Part shown: positions 25,492-36,573 of the stretch, piece by piece
How positions within the stretch are numbered: position 1 is the stretch's first letter
Layout: each line of letters opens with the position of its first letter
Assembly: GCA_958299035.1 (NCBI GenBank)
Contig: CATQJL010000223.1
Span: forward strand, 46,426,162 to 46,490,161
Length of the DNA: 64,000 nt
Direction: 5' to 3'
DNA from: Cylicocyclus nassatus
Taxonomy: Eukaryota; Nematoda; Chromadorea; Rhabditida; Strongylidae
Notes under the pieces: generated by a model
Seen by the model: only the letters and a program-made list of their open reading frames with translations
What the model was told of the DNA's origin: nothing
The model's database searches: none
Translations under genes and position numbers: made by a program

Positions 25492-26508
25492 TAGGTCATT
25501 CCGAAAGTAATTTCGCATTTTTCAAACGGACGCCACATTCGATGGAACAGAGATTTTTAGGAAATCTTGGTAGCGTTCGATGCAGAATTTTATTCTCTTT
25601 CTAACGGTTATGAAATGTTGCAAAATAGTCAATGGGGCTTCAGAAAATAACTAAAATCTGCGACCCATGCTTTTTGAGATGGTCAAGTTTCACGATTTTT
25701 TAAAACTTTCATATTAATCCTCAGAAAAAGTTCAAGTGACGGTTCGATAGAGCAAACCACATAGAATACAGCCCAACTTTTTCCTCTATCCCATAGCTTG
25801 TCATACATTTTTAATAGAATTTTAGCTGATGCTACCGATTTCCATATTTGTACACCTAAATCTCGTAGAACATCAAAGGAAGAGCAGCTCGGGCACTATT
25901 CAATGCAGCATTTTCTCCTCTTTCCAATGGGTGTTTTTTGTTTCCGATTCGTTTAGTTTTCGGGGATAAAATTATCACAATTCAATTTTTCAAGGAGCCC
26001 CAGGCTGTACCCGAAAAACTCGAAACTTGATATTTCGAATCCGTAAACTCTCATTTGCTTTATAAAATCAATATTAAGTCATATATCATCTTGAAAGTTT
26101 GAAATTCCAAGTAATTACTGATGTTTGATGCGATGTGGCTGAGGTGGGCCTGCCAAAATCCGATGGCTTTCAAAAAAAAATTTTTTTTCAAATTATGGCG
26201 AGCTATGAGAAAGAGAAAAAAGTAGTACTGTATTCTATATGGTTTACTCTATTGAATACTTGCTTGACCTCCTTCTGAAAATTGATATGAAAGATTTAAA
26301 AAATTGTGAAATTGACCATTTCAAAAAGCCTAGGTCGCAGATTTTGGTTATTTTCTGAAAGCTTATTGACTATTTTGCAACAGTTTCATAACCGTTAGAA
26401 AGAGAATGAAATTCTGCATCGAACGCTACCAAGATTTCTTAGAAATGTTTGTTCCATCAAATGCGGCGCCCGTTTGAAAAAAGCGAAATTACTTTCGGAA
26501 TGACCTAA
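25491..26508. mobile_element. Mariner-type foldback, TTAGGTCATTCCGAAAGTAA family, 1018 bp
   Basis: Terminal TTAGGTCATTCCGAAAGTAA is inverted at the right end (TTACTTTCGGAATGACCTAA). Arms share tctgcgacc, ttctctttctaacggttatgaa and similar blocks in inverted order. The same family occurs at 55938-56956. No coding frame. Confidence 0.88.
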
Positions 26509-26528
26509 TATATATATATATATATATA

Positions 26529-27239
26529 TTAGGTGGGTCCGAAAGTTCTGTCGTTTCATTTTTAGAAATTTGTAACTTCGCGAAATTTCAACGGATTTGC
26601 TTGTATGTAATTTCATTAGAAAGATTAGGTCTTCCGCTTTCAGACGTTGTTTTGTGGAGCTTCTGTTTCACACTGAGTGCAGAGATAAAAATGGAAAACT
26701 AAGACCATATAAACTTTGACCATTTTAAGTTAGGTCACCAAAAATCTGGAATGCTGCAGAAAAATCTGAAATCGTCAGTACATATGTTTTTTCGCCTCCT
26801 CTTTGTAGGTGTGAAGAGTTTGTGCTATTTGGACGTCTCTGTGAAAAGTTATGATTTTTGCGAAAATTGACAAATTAAATAATTTTGGCGTTTTCTATAG
26901 TAAACTCGATATTCATAACTTCTCACAGAGACGTCCAAACAGCACAAACTCTTCACAGCTGCAAAGAAAAGGTCAAAAAAACAAACGTACTGCCGATTTC
27001 AGATTTTTCTCCAACATTCCAGATTTTTGGTGACCTAACTTAAAATGGTCAAAGTTTATATGGTCTTAGTTTTCCATTTTTATCTCCGCACTTAGTGTGA
27101 AACAGAGGCTTCGCAAAAAAGCATTTGAAAGAGAAAGAATTATTCTTTCTACCAAAGTTACAAACAAGCAAATCCGTTGAAATTTCGCGAAGTTACAAAT
27201 TTTTGAAAATGAAACGACAGAACTTTCGGACCCACCTAA
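26529..27239. mobile_element. Mariner-type foldback, TTAGGTGGGTCCGAAAG family, 711 bp
   Basis: Terminal TTAGGTGGGTCCGAAAGTTC is exactly inverted at 27220-27239. The arms meet near 26880, where agacgtc and cacaaactcttcaca blocks mirror each other. Separated from the previous element by (TA)10. Confidence 0.88.
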
Positions 27240-27255
27240 TATATATATATATATA

Positions 27256-28080
27256 TTAGGTCATTTCAAAAGTTCGTTCGTCAGTTTTTCAAAAAATCAT
27301 AACTTCCTTCCTTCTCGGTCGAATTTCTCGTATTGATTTTTGTTTGAAAGAAGAAACCTTTCTCTTTACAATAGCGTCTTTGCCATGAAATGGCGTGAAA
27401 AAGTTCAAGAGTTAGAATTTATTGAGTAAATTTATTCAAGATTGGCAATTTTTAAGCTGAATCACGAAAAATTCCGAAAGTGTCAGCATTTGATAGAGAA
27501 AATTATGCTCTTTACTACAGTGCCTTTTTCACGAACTAGAACGAAAAAGATCGAAAGTTATAAGCAATTAAAGAGATTTACTTCAGTTTTGCAATTTTTG
27601 AGCATGCCCAAAAGAGCGCAAAAACGTCACAAAAAAGGCGGGAAAGCCAGGAACAGGGGTTTTGTGACTTTCTCTTTCTAGCTAAGCGATTTTTGTGCTA
27701 AGGGAGAGCAATTTTGATTTTTATGGAAACGTATAGCAAATTCCTAATGATTTATTACTTTTCATAGGAACTTTCGTTGAGCCAGGAGTTTGCCTAGCTA
27801 GAAAGACGAGAACATAAAACATATGTTTGTGTTTGTTTCGGTATTTTTTGTAACGTCTCAAGATTTTTGGTGAGCTTTTTTGAAATTACCAAAATTTGAG
27901 TTGTCTTCTTTTTGCCTTTTTGAATCTGCGACTTGTGCTTAGTAGAACGAATTTAAGCCATTGTCAGAAACTACATAATCTCTTCATTCTAGGAAAAATT
28001 ATCCCAGGCAGATCTAGGCAGATAGCAGAGAGTTACGATTTTTTAGAAAACAATGCGAACGAACTTTTGAAATGACCTAA
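27256..28080. mobile_element. Mariner-type foldback, TTAGGTCATTTCAAAAG family, 825 bp
   Basis: Terminal TTAGGTCATTTCAAAAGTTC is inverted at the right. The arms share aaaaaatcataacttcc and related blocks, with lower arm identity than its neighbours. No transposase. Confidence 0.82.
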
Positions 28081-28086
28081 TATATA

Positions 28087-28483
28087 TTAGGTGGGTCACA
28101 AAGTTCGTTCGCCAGATTTTCAAAAAATCATAACTTCCTTCCTTTTCGGTGGAATTTCTTAAATTTATTCCTATTTAAAAGAGGAAGCCTTTCCTTTTAC
28201 AACAGTACCTTTGTCATGAAATAGCGTGAGAAAGTTCGAGAATTACAAGCAGTTGAATGAAATCACTCAAGATCGGCACTTTTCAAGCAGGGTCACGAAA
28301 AAATCGGGAAGTATTTTTATTTGATAGAGTAAATTTTGCTTATTACAGTGGTGCCTTTTTCATGAATTAAAACGAAGTAGATCGAGAGTTAGAAGTAAGT
28401 AAAGAGAATTTCTTCACTTTTGCAATTTTGAGCATGCTCAAAAAAGCTTGAAAACATCACAGAAAAGGCGAAAAAGTCATAAA
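28087..28483. mobile_element. Left arm of a sixth foldback, cut off at a duplication join
   Basis: Starts TTAGGTGGGTCACAAAGTTC and is about 85% like the left arm of the 27256-28080 element. It stops at about 28483, where the sequence switches abruptly to a copy of 24517 onward. Confidence 0.75.
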
Positions 28484-29383
28484 CATGGTAAAAACCATTA
28501 GTTCGAAATTTCGACCATTATCTCACAGAGCACAAGGGCAAGCGGCACACGAATATGACAGTTGAAAAGAGGAAGAAAAGCTGCGTCGGATAGTGCCTGA
28601 TGCGTTTCCCTACCTTCATTCCTCGTGTTTTTATGATAGGTTGAAAAAACGGAAAGAACTTTCGGAACGACCTAATATATTAGGTTGGTGCAAAAGTTCT
28701 TTCCGCCCAAATTCAAAAATTCATAACTTGTTAAATTCTCAACGAAACTGCAAGATCTAAATTTTGCTTAAGAGAGAAACTCATGCTCTTTGCATCTGTA
28801 CCTGAACTGTTCGTTAAAGTTTACAACTTAAGAAGACAGAAGCTTAGAATCAAAATCACTCAAAATTTGAATTTTTCGTGTAGGGTCGTAAAAAATCGGA
28901 AATCTGCAACAAAAATCGAAGCAGTCAGTATTGTAGGATCTTTCACCAGCTCTTTCTAACGGTGCAAAGTTTGCGCTGATTGAGCGCCTCTATCAAAAGT
29001 TATGAATTTCGAGCAAGCAATACAAAAGGGCGAATTTGATTTATTTTGGCATTTTTCAGGAAAATCATAACTTTTCATAGAGACGCTCAATCAGCGCAAA
29101 CTTTGCACCGTTAGGAAGAGCTGGTGAAAGAACCTACAATCCTGACTGCTCCGATTTTTGTTGCAGATTTCCGATTTTTTATGACCCTACACGAAAAATT
29201 CAAATTTTGAGTGATGTTGGTTTTGAGCTTCTATCTCCTTAAGTTGTAAGCTTTAACGAACACAGGTACAGATGCAAATAGCATGAGTTTCTCTCTTAAG
29301 CAAAATTTAGATATTGCAGTTTCGTTGAGAATTCAACAAGTTATGAATTTTTGAATTTGGGCGGAAAGAACTTTTGCACCAAC

Positions 29384-29456
<73 letters not shown>

Positions 29457-30866
29457 TAGGTCATTCCGAAAGTAATTTCGCATTTTTCAAACGGACGCCA
29501 CATTCGATGGAACAGAGATTTTTAGGAAATCTTGGTAGCGTTCGATGCAGAATTTTATTCTCTTTCTAACGGTTATGAAATGTTGCAAAATAGTCAATGG
29601 GGCTTCAGAAAATAACTAAAATCTGCGACCCATGCTTTTTGAGATGGTCAAGTTTCACGATTTTTTAAAACTTTCATATTAATCCTCAGAAAAAGTTCAA
29701 GTGACGGTTCGATAGAGCAAACCACATAGAATACAGCCCAACTTTTTCCTCTATCCCATAGCTTGTCATACATTTTTAATAGAATTTTAGCTGATGCTAC
29801 CGATTTCCATATTTGTACACCTAAATCTCGTAGAACATCAAAGGAAGAGCAGCTCGGGCACTATTCAATGCAGCATTTTCTCCTCTTTCCAATGGGTGTT
29901 TTTTGTTTCCGATTCGTTTAGTTTTCGGGGATAAAATTATCACAATTCAATTTTTCAAGGAGCCCCAGGCTGTACCCGAAAAACTCGAAACTTGATATTT
30001 CGAATCCGTAAACTCTCATTTGCTTTATAAAATCAATATTAAGTCATATATCATCTTGAAAGTTTGAAATTCCAAGTAATTACTGATGTTTGATGCGATG
30101 TGGCTGAGGTGGGCCTGCCAAAATCCGATGGCTTTCAAAAAAAAATTTTTTTTCAAATTATGGCGAGCTATGAGAAAGAGAAAAAAGTAGTACTGTATTC
30201 TATATGGTTTACTCTATTGAATACTTGCTTGACCTCCTTCTGAAAATTGATATGAAAGATTTAAAAAATTGTGAAATTGACCATTTCAAAAAGCCTAGGT
30301 CGCAGATTTTGGTTATTTTCTGAAAGCTTATTGACTATTTTGCAACAGTTTCATAACCGTTAGAAAGAGAATGAAATTCTGCATCGAACGCTACCAAGAT
30401 TTCTTAGAAATGTTTGTTCCATCAAATGCGGCGCCCGTTTGAAAAAAGCGAAATTACTTTCGGAATGACCTAATATATATATATATATATATATTAGGTG
30501 GGTCCGAAAGTTCTGTCGTTTCATTTTTAGAAATTTGTAACTTCGCGAAATTTCAACGGATTTGCTTGTATGTAATTTCATTAGAAAGATTAGGTCTTCC
30601 GCTTTCAGACGTTGTTTTGTGGAGCTTCTGTTTCACACTGAGTGCAGAGATAAAAATGGAAAACTAAGACCATATAAACTTTGACCATTTTAAGTTAGGT
30701 CACCAAAAATCTGGAATGCTGCAGAAAAATCTGAAATCGTCAGTACATATGTTTTTTCGCCTCCTCTTTGTAGGTGTGAAGAGTTTGTGCTATTTGGACG
30801 TCTCTGTGAAAAGTTATGATTTTTGCGAAAATTGACAAATTAAATAATTTTGGCGTTTTCTATAGT
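28484..30866. repeat. Near-exact copy of 24517-26901
   Basis: By eye, every base compared matches 24517-26901 except a (TA)n that is 2 bp shorter. The copy holds the right arm of the first foldback, the whole Hsmar1-like foldback (28680-29387), the next foldback (29456-30473) and part of the one after (30494-30866), and ends at the N gap. It is either a very recent tandem duplication or an assembly repeat. Confidence 0.9.
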
Positions 30867-31366
30867 NNNNNNNNNNNNNNNNNNNNNNNNNNNNNNNNNN
30901 NNNNNNNNNNNNNNNNNNNNNNNNNNNNNNNNNNNNNNNNNNNNNNNNNNNNNNNNNNNNNNNNNNNNNNNNNNNNNNNNNNNNNNNNNNNNNNNNNNNN
31001 NNNNNNNNNNNNNNNNNNNNNNNNNNNNNNNNNNNNNNNNNNNNNNNNNNNNNNNNNNNNNNNNNNNNNNNNNNNNNNNNNNNNNNNNNNNNNNNNNNNN
31101 NNNNNNNNNNNNNNNNNNNNNNNNNNNNNNNNNNNNNNNNNNNNNNNNNNNNNNNNNNNNNNNNNNNNNNNNNNNNNNNNNNNNNNNNNNNNNNNNNNNN
31201 NNNNNNNNNNNNNNNNNNNNNNNNNNNNNNNNNNNNNNNNNNNNNNNNNNNNNNNNNNNNNNNNNNNNNNNNNNNNNNNNNNNNNNNNNNNNNNNNNNNN
31301 NNNNNNNNNNNNNNNNNNNNNNNNNNNNNNNNNNNNNNNNNNNNNNNNNNNNNNNNNNNNNNNNNN
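30867..31366. other. Assembly gap, 500 N
   Basis: Exactly 500 N, a placeholder length, so the true distance is unknown. Confidence 0.99.
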
Positions 31367-31592
31367 AAGCAGTGGTATCAACGCAGAGTACTAAGCAGTG
31401 GTATCAACGCAGAGTACTAAGCAGTGGTATCAACGCAGAGTACTAAGCAGTGGTATCAACGCAGAGTACTTCGAAGAAAGAAAAATGGTTTTGAAGAAAA
31501 GACGGTCGGCAGCTGTGCATTACCAAGGGTTACAAAAAGCTGGATGCGGCTTGTACAACTTTTCGCTAAGCAGTGGTATCAACGCAGAGTAC
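31367..31592. other. Library adaptor contamination (SMART primer)
   Basis: The 25-base SMART/SMARTer primer, which begins AAGCAGTGGTATCAACGCAG, occurs at 31367-31391, 31393-31417, 31419-31443, 31445-31469 and 31568-31592, each followed by T or TA. The 98 bases at 31470-31567 between copies 4 and 5 are an insert of unknown origin. This is not genomic sequence. Confidence 0.97.
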
Positions 31593-31867
31593 TAGTACAG
31601 TAGGTGCACTACTTACTGTTAGGTAGACAGCTTGAAATCCATCTATCTGGAACTTCAGTGTACAAACTTTCTCCCAAGCTGCGATCCCTTCCCGGCAGGG
31701 AATGTTAATGCATGCAGCCCTAAGGCCCCTATGCACTACATCCCCGCTGAGGAGGGGAGGGTATCTGAGAACGGACGTTAACTGAGTGTAATAATGGATG
31801 GTAGAACATTGCTAAGAGCTCCCTCATTTTCGAAGTCGTCTACCTTCTCAGATCTTAAATGAAAACG
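31593..31867. other. Short unique stretch with a relic of the TTAGGCCC MITE
   Basis: cctaaggcccctatgcacta at about 31719 matches the end of the MITEs at 44362 and 62870. Its neighbour is an adaptor, so linkage to what lies left of the gap is uncertain. Confidence 0.5.
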
Positions 31868-32212
31868 TCGTAATCAGAGGTGCGATAGGGGGGGGGGGTT
31901 GGCCGGGCCCCCCAAAAGTGAAGGTGGTTCCAGCTACCACTGGCCGGCCAAAACTGAAGGATGGTAGTGCCGGTCACTCACCTCCCAAAAACGTTGACCG
32001 GGGAGGGGAGGGGGGGTAGAGAGGGAGAGGGTAGCATAGGACGGGCTTTGGGTTTGGGTTTTTTGGGTTGGTTTAGGTTTTTTGGTTTTTTTTGGTTTGG
32101 GTTATTTCGGACTTTTGGGTTTTGTTTTTTTGTTGAAACTTAAAAAAAAGGAAATTAAGCAAAACGAACGCAAGAAAGTGTTGAGAGCATATTCTATGTT
32201 GTTTACTTTTAG

Positions 32213-32292
32213 GAAGTCGCCGTCGCCCACTGCGAGCACTGGAGGCCATCACCGATATGGACGCATATATGCCTCAGCACTTTCTACGATAG
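32213..32292 (+). pseudogene. Histone H4 3'-end remnant, left arm
   Basis: The bases GCCGTCGCCCACTGCGAGCA read A-V-A-H-C-E and line up with the H4 segment DAVTYCEH (nematode H4 has Cys where vertebrate H4 has Thr). After an eroded stretch, ATGGACG..TATATGCcCTCA corresponds to the codons of MDVVYAL, and CTACG to LYG near the C-terminus. Small deletions break the frame. Two histone-type stem-loops follow 49-82 bases downstream, the normal place for a histone 3' end, which strongly supports the call. Upstream residues are not clearly recognisable. Confidence 0.6.
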
Positions 32293-32340
32293 AGCAAAGC
32301 TTCATGATGACTTCGGTCAACTGAAGAGCTCTAACCCAAC

Positions 32341-32389
32341 GGTCCTCTTTGGGGCCAATAACTGTGACCCAACGGCCCTCTTTAGGGCC
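32341..32389 (+). promoter_or_regulatory. Two histone-type mRNA 3' stem-loops, left arm
   Basis: Stem-loop 2 (32374-32389) is GGCCCTCTTTAGGGCC: a perfect 6-bp stem and a 4-base CTTT loop, with 5' flank CCCAAC and 3' flank ACGAA. This is the layout bound by stem-loop-binding protein in replication-dependent histone mRNAs. Stem-loop 1 (32341-32356) is a variant with a mismatched right stem. They form a 33-bp tandem repeat. An AATAAA lies near 32425. Confidence 0.7.
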
Positions 32390-33812
32390 ACGAATACGAT
32401 GAGTACAACTGCATAAATATTTTAAATAAAGGTGTTAATGAAATAGTTTGTGAGTGATACTCAGCTAGACTTCATGTGTTTTATCAAGTACATTTTGTCA
32501 TGACGTACTGCGAAGAAAGTAGGTCGATCCAGGCAGTAATCGTCGAGAACCAGAATTTCGAATGATAAAATAATGAAAAATCGTGCGATGATTCCATTGT
32601 TTAAAATTTGCTGGTTGAAGACGTCTGCAATTGCGACTTCATAGGTTTTGAAGGGTAGGTGTTGTTCTACCAGACAGTGAAAGAATCAGTTTGATTTGAG
32701 GAGTGGCAGAACGAGAATTTTGAAAAATCTTAAAAATCTTCTCAATTTTAGGTTGCTTAATGACAGCTGAAAGTTAAACTCTTATAAATCCGGACTTTGA
32801 AGGTGTATGATGTTGCGACTTCATGGGTTTTGTAGGGTGAGGTTTGCCCTATCAAAATATGTCTCAGCTGTACCGATCCATTGAAAAATCGCCGAGATCC
32901 AGGCTCTTAAAAAAGCAGGTAAACACCGTTTTTCAGTTCATAACTTCATAATTGCATAACTCATGTTGAGACTTCATGGGATGGATTCTCCTCATCAAGA
33001 GCTTTCAGATGATAAATAATATGTGGGGGATTCAATGTTTCTTGCAGCTCTAACTCGGAGTACTCCTCTTCACTAATTCTCCACCCGCCCATTTCAATGT
33101 ATTGGCGGGAAGCCGCCAGTGGAGAATTAGTGAAGTACTCCACCCCCGGGCACATGCTGTGGGAGGCGTGAATCCCCTACGAATTATATATCATTTGAAA
33201 GCACTTGATGAGGAAAATCCAGCCCATGAAGTCGCAACATGAATTATGCAATTATGAGGAAGTTATGAGCTGAAAAACGGTTTTTTACCTGTTTTTTAAG
33301 AGCCTGGGTCTCGGCGATTTTTCAATGGATCGGTACAGCTGAGACATATTTTGATAGGGCAAACCTCACCCTACAAAACCCATGAAGTCGCAACATCATA
33401 CACCTTCAAAGTCCGGATTTATAAGAGTTTAACTTTCAGCTGTCATTAAGCAACCTAAAATTGGGAAGATTTTTAAGATTTTTCAAAATTCTCGTTCTGC
33501 CACTCCTCAAATCAAACTGATTCTTTCACTGTCTGGTAGAACAACACTTACCCTTCAAAACCTATGAAGTCGCAGTTACTGACGTCTTCAACCAGCAAAT
33601 GGAAATGGAATCATCGCACGATTTTTCATTATTTTATCATTCGAAATTCTGGTTCTCGACGATTACTGCCTGGATCGACCTACTTTCTTCGCAGTACGTC
33701 ATGACAAAATGTACTTGATAAAACACATGAAGTCTAGCTGAGTATCACTCACAAACTATTTCATTAACACCTTTATTTAAAATATTTATGCAGTTGTACT
33801 CATCGTATTCGT

Positions 33813-33861
33813 GGCCCTAAAGAGGGCCGTTGGGTCACAGTTATTGGCCCCAAAGAGGACC
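33813..33861 (-). promoter_or_regulatory. Two histone-type mRNA 3' stem-loops, right arm
   Basis: Mirror copy of the left-arm pair: perfect stem-loop at 33813-33828, variant at 33846-33861, both read on the minus strand. Confidence 0.7.
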
Positions 33862-33908
33862 GTTGGGTTAGAGCTCTTCAGTTGACCGAAGTCATCATGA
33901 AGCTTTGC

Positions 33909-33989
33909 TCTATTGTAGAAAGTGCTGAGGCATATATGCGTCCATATCGGTGATGGCCTTCAGGTGCTCGCAGTGGGCGACGGCGACTT
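33909..33989 (-). pseudogene. Histone H4 3'-end remnant, right arm
   Basis: Inverted copy of the left-arm remnant with a few substitutions (for example tggccttcaggtgctcgcagt against the left arm). It carries the same frame-breaking deletions, so the damage came before the palindrome formed or was copied between the arms. Confidence 0.6.
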
Positions 33990-34178
33990 CCTAAAAGTAA
34001 ACTACATAGAATATGCTCTCAATACTTTCTTTTGCGTTCGTTTTGCTTAATTTCCCTTTTTTCAGTTTCAGCAACAAAAAAATCAAAACCCAAAAGTGAA
34101 GGTGGTCACCCTGTACCAGCTCAAAAGTGAAGGTAGGCGCAGAATCGGCTCCGACTATCGCACCTCTAGTCGTAATGT

Positions 34179-35449
34179 TATACTGAGACACTATGACACT
34201 ACTACTATGACACTGTTGGGGATAGTTTCGCAGAACATGTGGATAGTGCACAATGATGATGCACCGCAGCTCGCAAACAGCGGTCTGTCGAAATTTTGAT
34301 GTCCCAAGATTTCAGTATTTTCTACTATAGACTTTAAGCACTGCCATAGTATATTCTCGGTACAATTTTACCATATTTTCATCGGGTTTATGGGGGAAAT
34401 AAATGGCTGTGAAAATGTGAGGCGATTTTTTGGAAATCTATAGGGGATCCACGAAACAATGAAGTTTTTAGCTTGTTGTCCTGTCATCTATTATACTCGG
34501 ACATTAGAACATGCGAATCTTCATAAGATAGATAGAAAAAGAATAATAGCTAACTTAAGGTGGCGTGACACATTTCCTCTCAGACTCTCACCCCTTTCGC
34601 GGGGATGTACGTGCATGCGGGCCCAAGCAACACCATCAAGAATCAGTAAATTATCTAATCCCGGTTTTCGCAATAGTTGTACGGAACTCAAGTTGGCTTT
34701 GGATCGCGCATAACAAAATTCAAAGGCAGATTCGAGAACAACTATGACTATGAACTCATTAAACAAAGACACGTTGCCATAAAGACAATTTTCCCAACCT
34801 TTGTATAATCCCTAAAGGTCCCCACGGTTGATAGTCTTTTCTTTAAGGTCATTTTTTTCTGTAAAGTTCATGGTCACAAATGTTGCCAAAAGATGCTGTA
34901 GAAGTGATAGAAATGGGGAGATTCCGATGTATTGAAGTTCTCGATGAGCTATAGGTCGAAACTCGGTTTTCATCCAAACAGAAATTAACTAGACATTTGT
35001 TCTCATGAATCATCCTGAGCACTACTGTATCAAGTACGCACAACTTTTTGAAGCTTTTACTATATATATGAAAATACAAGTTGTTTCGAAGAAAAGATGG
35101 CCAGTAGCTGAATATTAAGAGAACATGCAGAAACATGGAATGCTTGCACATTGGTAAGCTTTCGCAGAAGCACTTCAAGATGAACAGGCAGATAAGATCA
35201 AGAGTGCTGGGTTTCGGAATATATAATGAATCCCTTTTCGAGTGAAACTACCATCTTTGGCGGGAAGATATTTGCGTGCGGCCCTTGCCCACCGTGGAGT
35301 GCGGTAGTAAAATTTGAAAAATTTCAAGTTTCGAGGACCATATTTTGTTTTAAGACATTACCCGAACATTTCCAACGCTCTGCAGTAGAACAATTTAGAT
35401 CTTTAGAGTCGCTGACTAAAAGTACGGAATTTGCTCTCCCGCTCGTATG
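34179..35449. other. No supported gene; one MITE end
   Basis: ggggatgtacgtgcatgcgg..cccaagcaac near 34601-34630 resembles the right end of the TTAGGCCC MITE family. Other open frames show no motif. Confidence 0.4.
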
Positions 35450-36055
35450 CCGGGAAAACCGTCTCTTCCCAAGAAGTCTTTTGTTTTGCTTCAGGTACCG
35501 TTTTGTAGAGCTGGCTTCAACTTAAATTTGCATTATAAAACGAGTCACCCCATCTTTCCTCATTACTGTAAGATTGCGGTAGAAACTTCAAAGAAGGTTT
35601 TGAGCAATAAAAGGCCACATTTTCCCCATAGAGAAAATAAAACAGCCTGAAAACTTTTACACTAGGCTAATTAGAGATGCTGATTATAACTGTAAAGTTC
35701 CCAATATATCATGATGCTTCATTGAAGAGTTATGCCAAGTAAGAGGTAGCGGCCATTTTTTCAATGTTTCTAAAAAATGCGGTTACACCGTTTAAAAAGC
35801 TTCGTAACCTTGTGAATAGTTGAGTATTGAACTCGGCGTCCATAAAAACCCCAATACACAAGTTTTCATATTTTTTTGAAAAATTTTGAAACGGCAGCTT
35901 TTTCCACATTGAGACCATATGTTTCAAGTTTCTACCGTAATCCTACAGTGATGAAGAGAGATGAGTGATTCGCTCTATAATGCAACTAAGTTGAAGCCAG
36001 CTCTACAAAACGGTACCTGAAGCAAGGCAAAAAACTTCTTGGGAAGAGAGATATT
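35450..36055. repeat. Inverted repeat, about 600 bp, arms of about 250 bp
   Basis: cttcccaagaagt, caggtaccgttttgtagagc and gcttcaactta at 35455-35525 are inverted at 35988-36055. Inner blocks (aaacttcaaa, gattgcggtag) also mirror. The ends do not carry TTAGG, so this belongs to a different family. Confidence 0.7.
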
Positions 36056-36089
36056 AACGATCAAACGTTCGATACATTCTTTTGGGACT

Positions 36090-36092
<3 letters not shown>

Positions 36093-36140
<48 letters not shown>
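36093..36140. repeat. (TA)n microsatellite, 48 bp
   Basis: Pure TA tract directly preceding a mariner-type foldback end. Confidence 0.95.
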
Positions 36141-36144
<4 letters not shown>

Positions 36145-36573
36145 GTCGTTCCGAAAGTTCTTTCAGTTTTTCAACATATCATAAAAACACGAGGAATGAA
36201 GGTAGGGAAACGCTTCAGGCACTGTCCGACGCAGTTTTTCTTCCTCTTTTCAACTATCTCACTCCTGTGCCGCTCTTGCGGTCAGTGAGATAATGGCCGA
36301 AATTTCGGACCTATGGTTTTTACCATGTCCAACTTTGGAAATTTTTCGCTATCTTCTTTTTTGACTTTTGGAAAAGCTTTGGTAGCAGTCGGATAGAGTA
36401 AACAAAGCACAAGTTTATGCAATTTTTTGGCAATTTCAGCTGGCTTCTCATTATTTTTTGAGATAACTTTTTCAGAAGACTTCACTTTTTCAGAGTCACA
36501 AAACACACAACACTCTGAACATCAACAAATCTTCGGTTTTCGAAACTTTCAAAAGTCGTTTATGATTGTACAC

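Larger units (their letters stand above)
31868..34178. mobile_element. Large palindromic element, about 2.3 kb, carrying histone DNA
   Basis: Outer ends gtcgtaatcagaggtgcgat (left) and atcgcacctctagtcgtaat (right) are inverted. Arms of about 970 bp (32118-33080 and 33125-34095) pair with high identity around a centre near 33100 with its own hairpin (actaattctccac against gtggagaattagt). The left flank holds a G/T-rich stretch not mirrored on the right. No transposase frame. Each arm carries the same histone H4 remnant. The element class is unknown. Confidence 0.75.

Noticed and set aside
29351..29569. Frames rich in Ile-Tyr repeats here and at 23565, 25407, 26395, 30360 and 36039
   Set aside because: Translations of (TA)n joined to foldback arms; not proteins.
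30816..31446. Long open frames of 170-198 codons on both strands
   Set aside because: They exist only because the N gap is read as open sequence.
31470..31567. Possible exon (FEERKMVLKKRRSAA) between adaptor copies
   Set aside because: Bounded by synthetic primers, so its genomic position and even its origin cannot be trusted.
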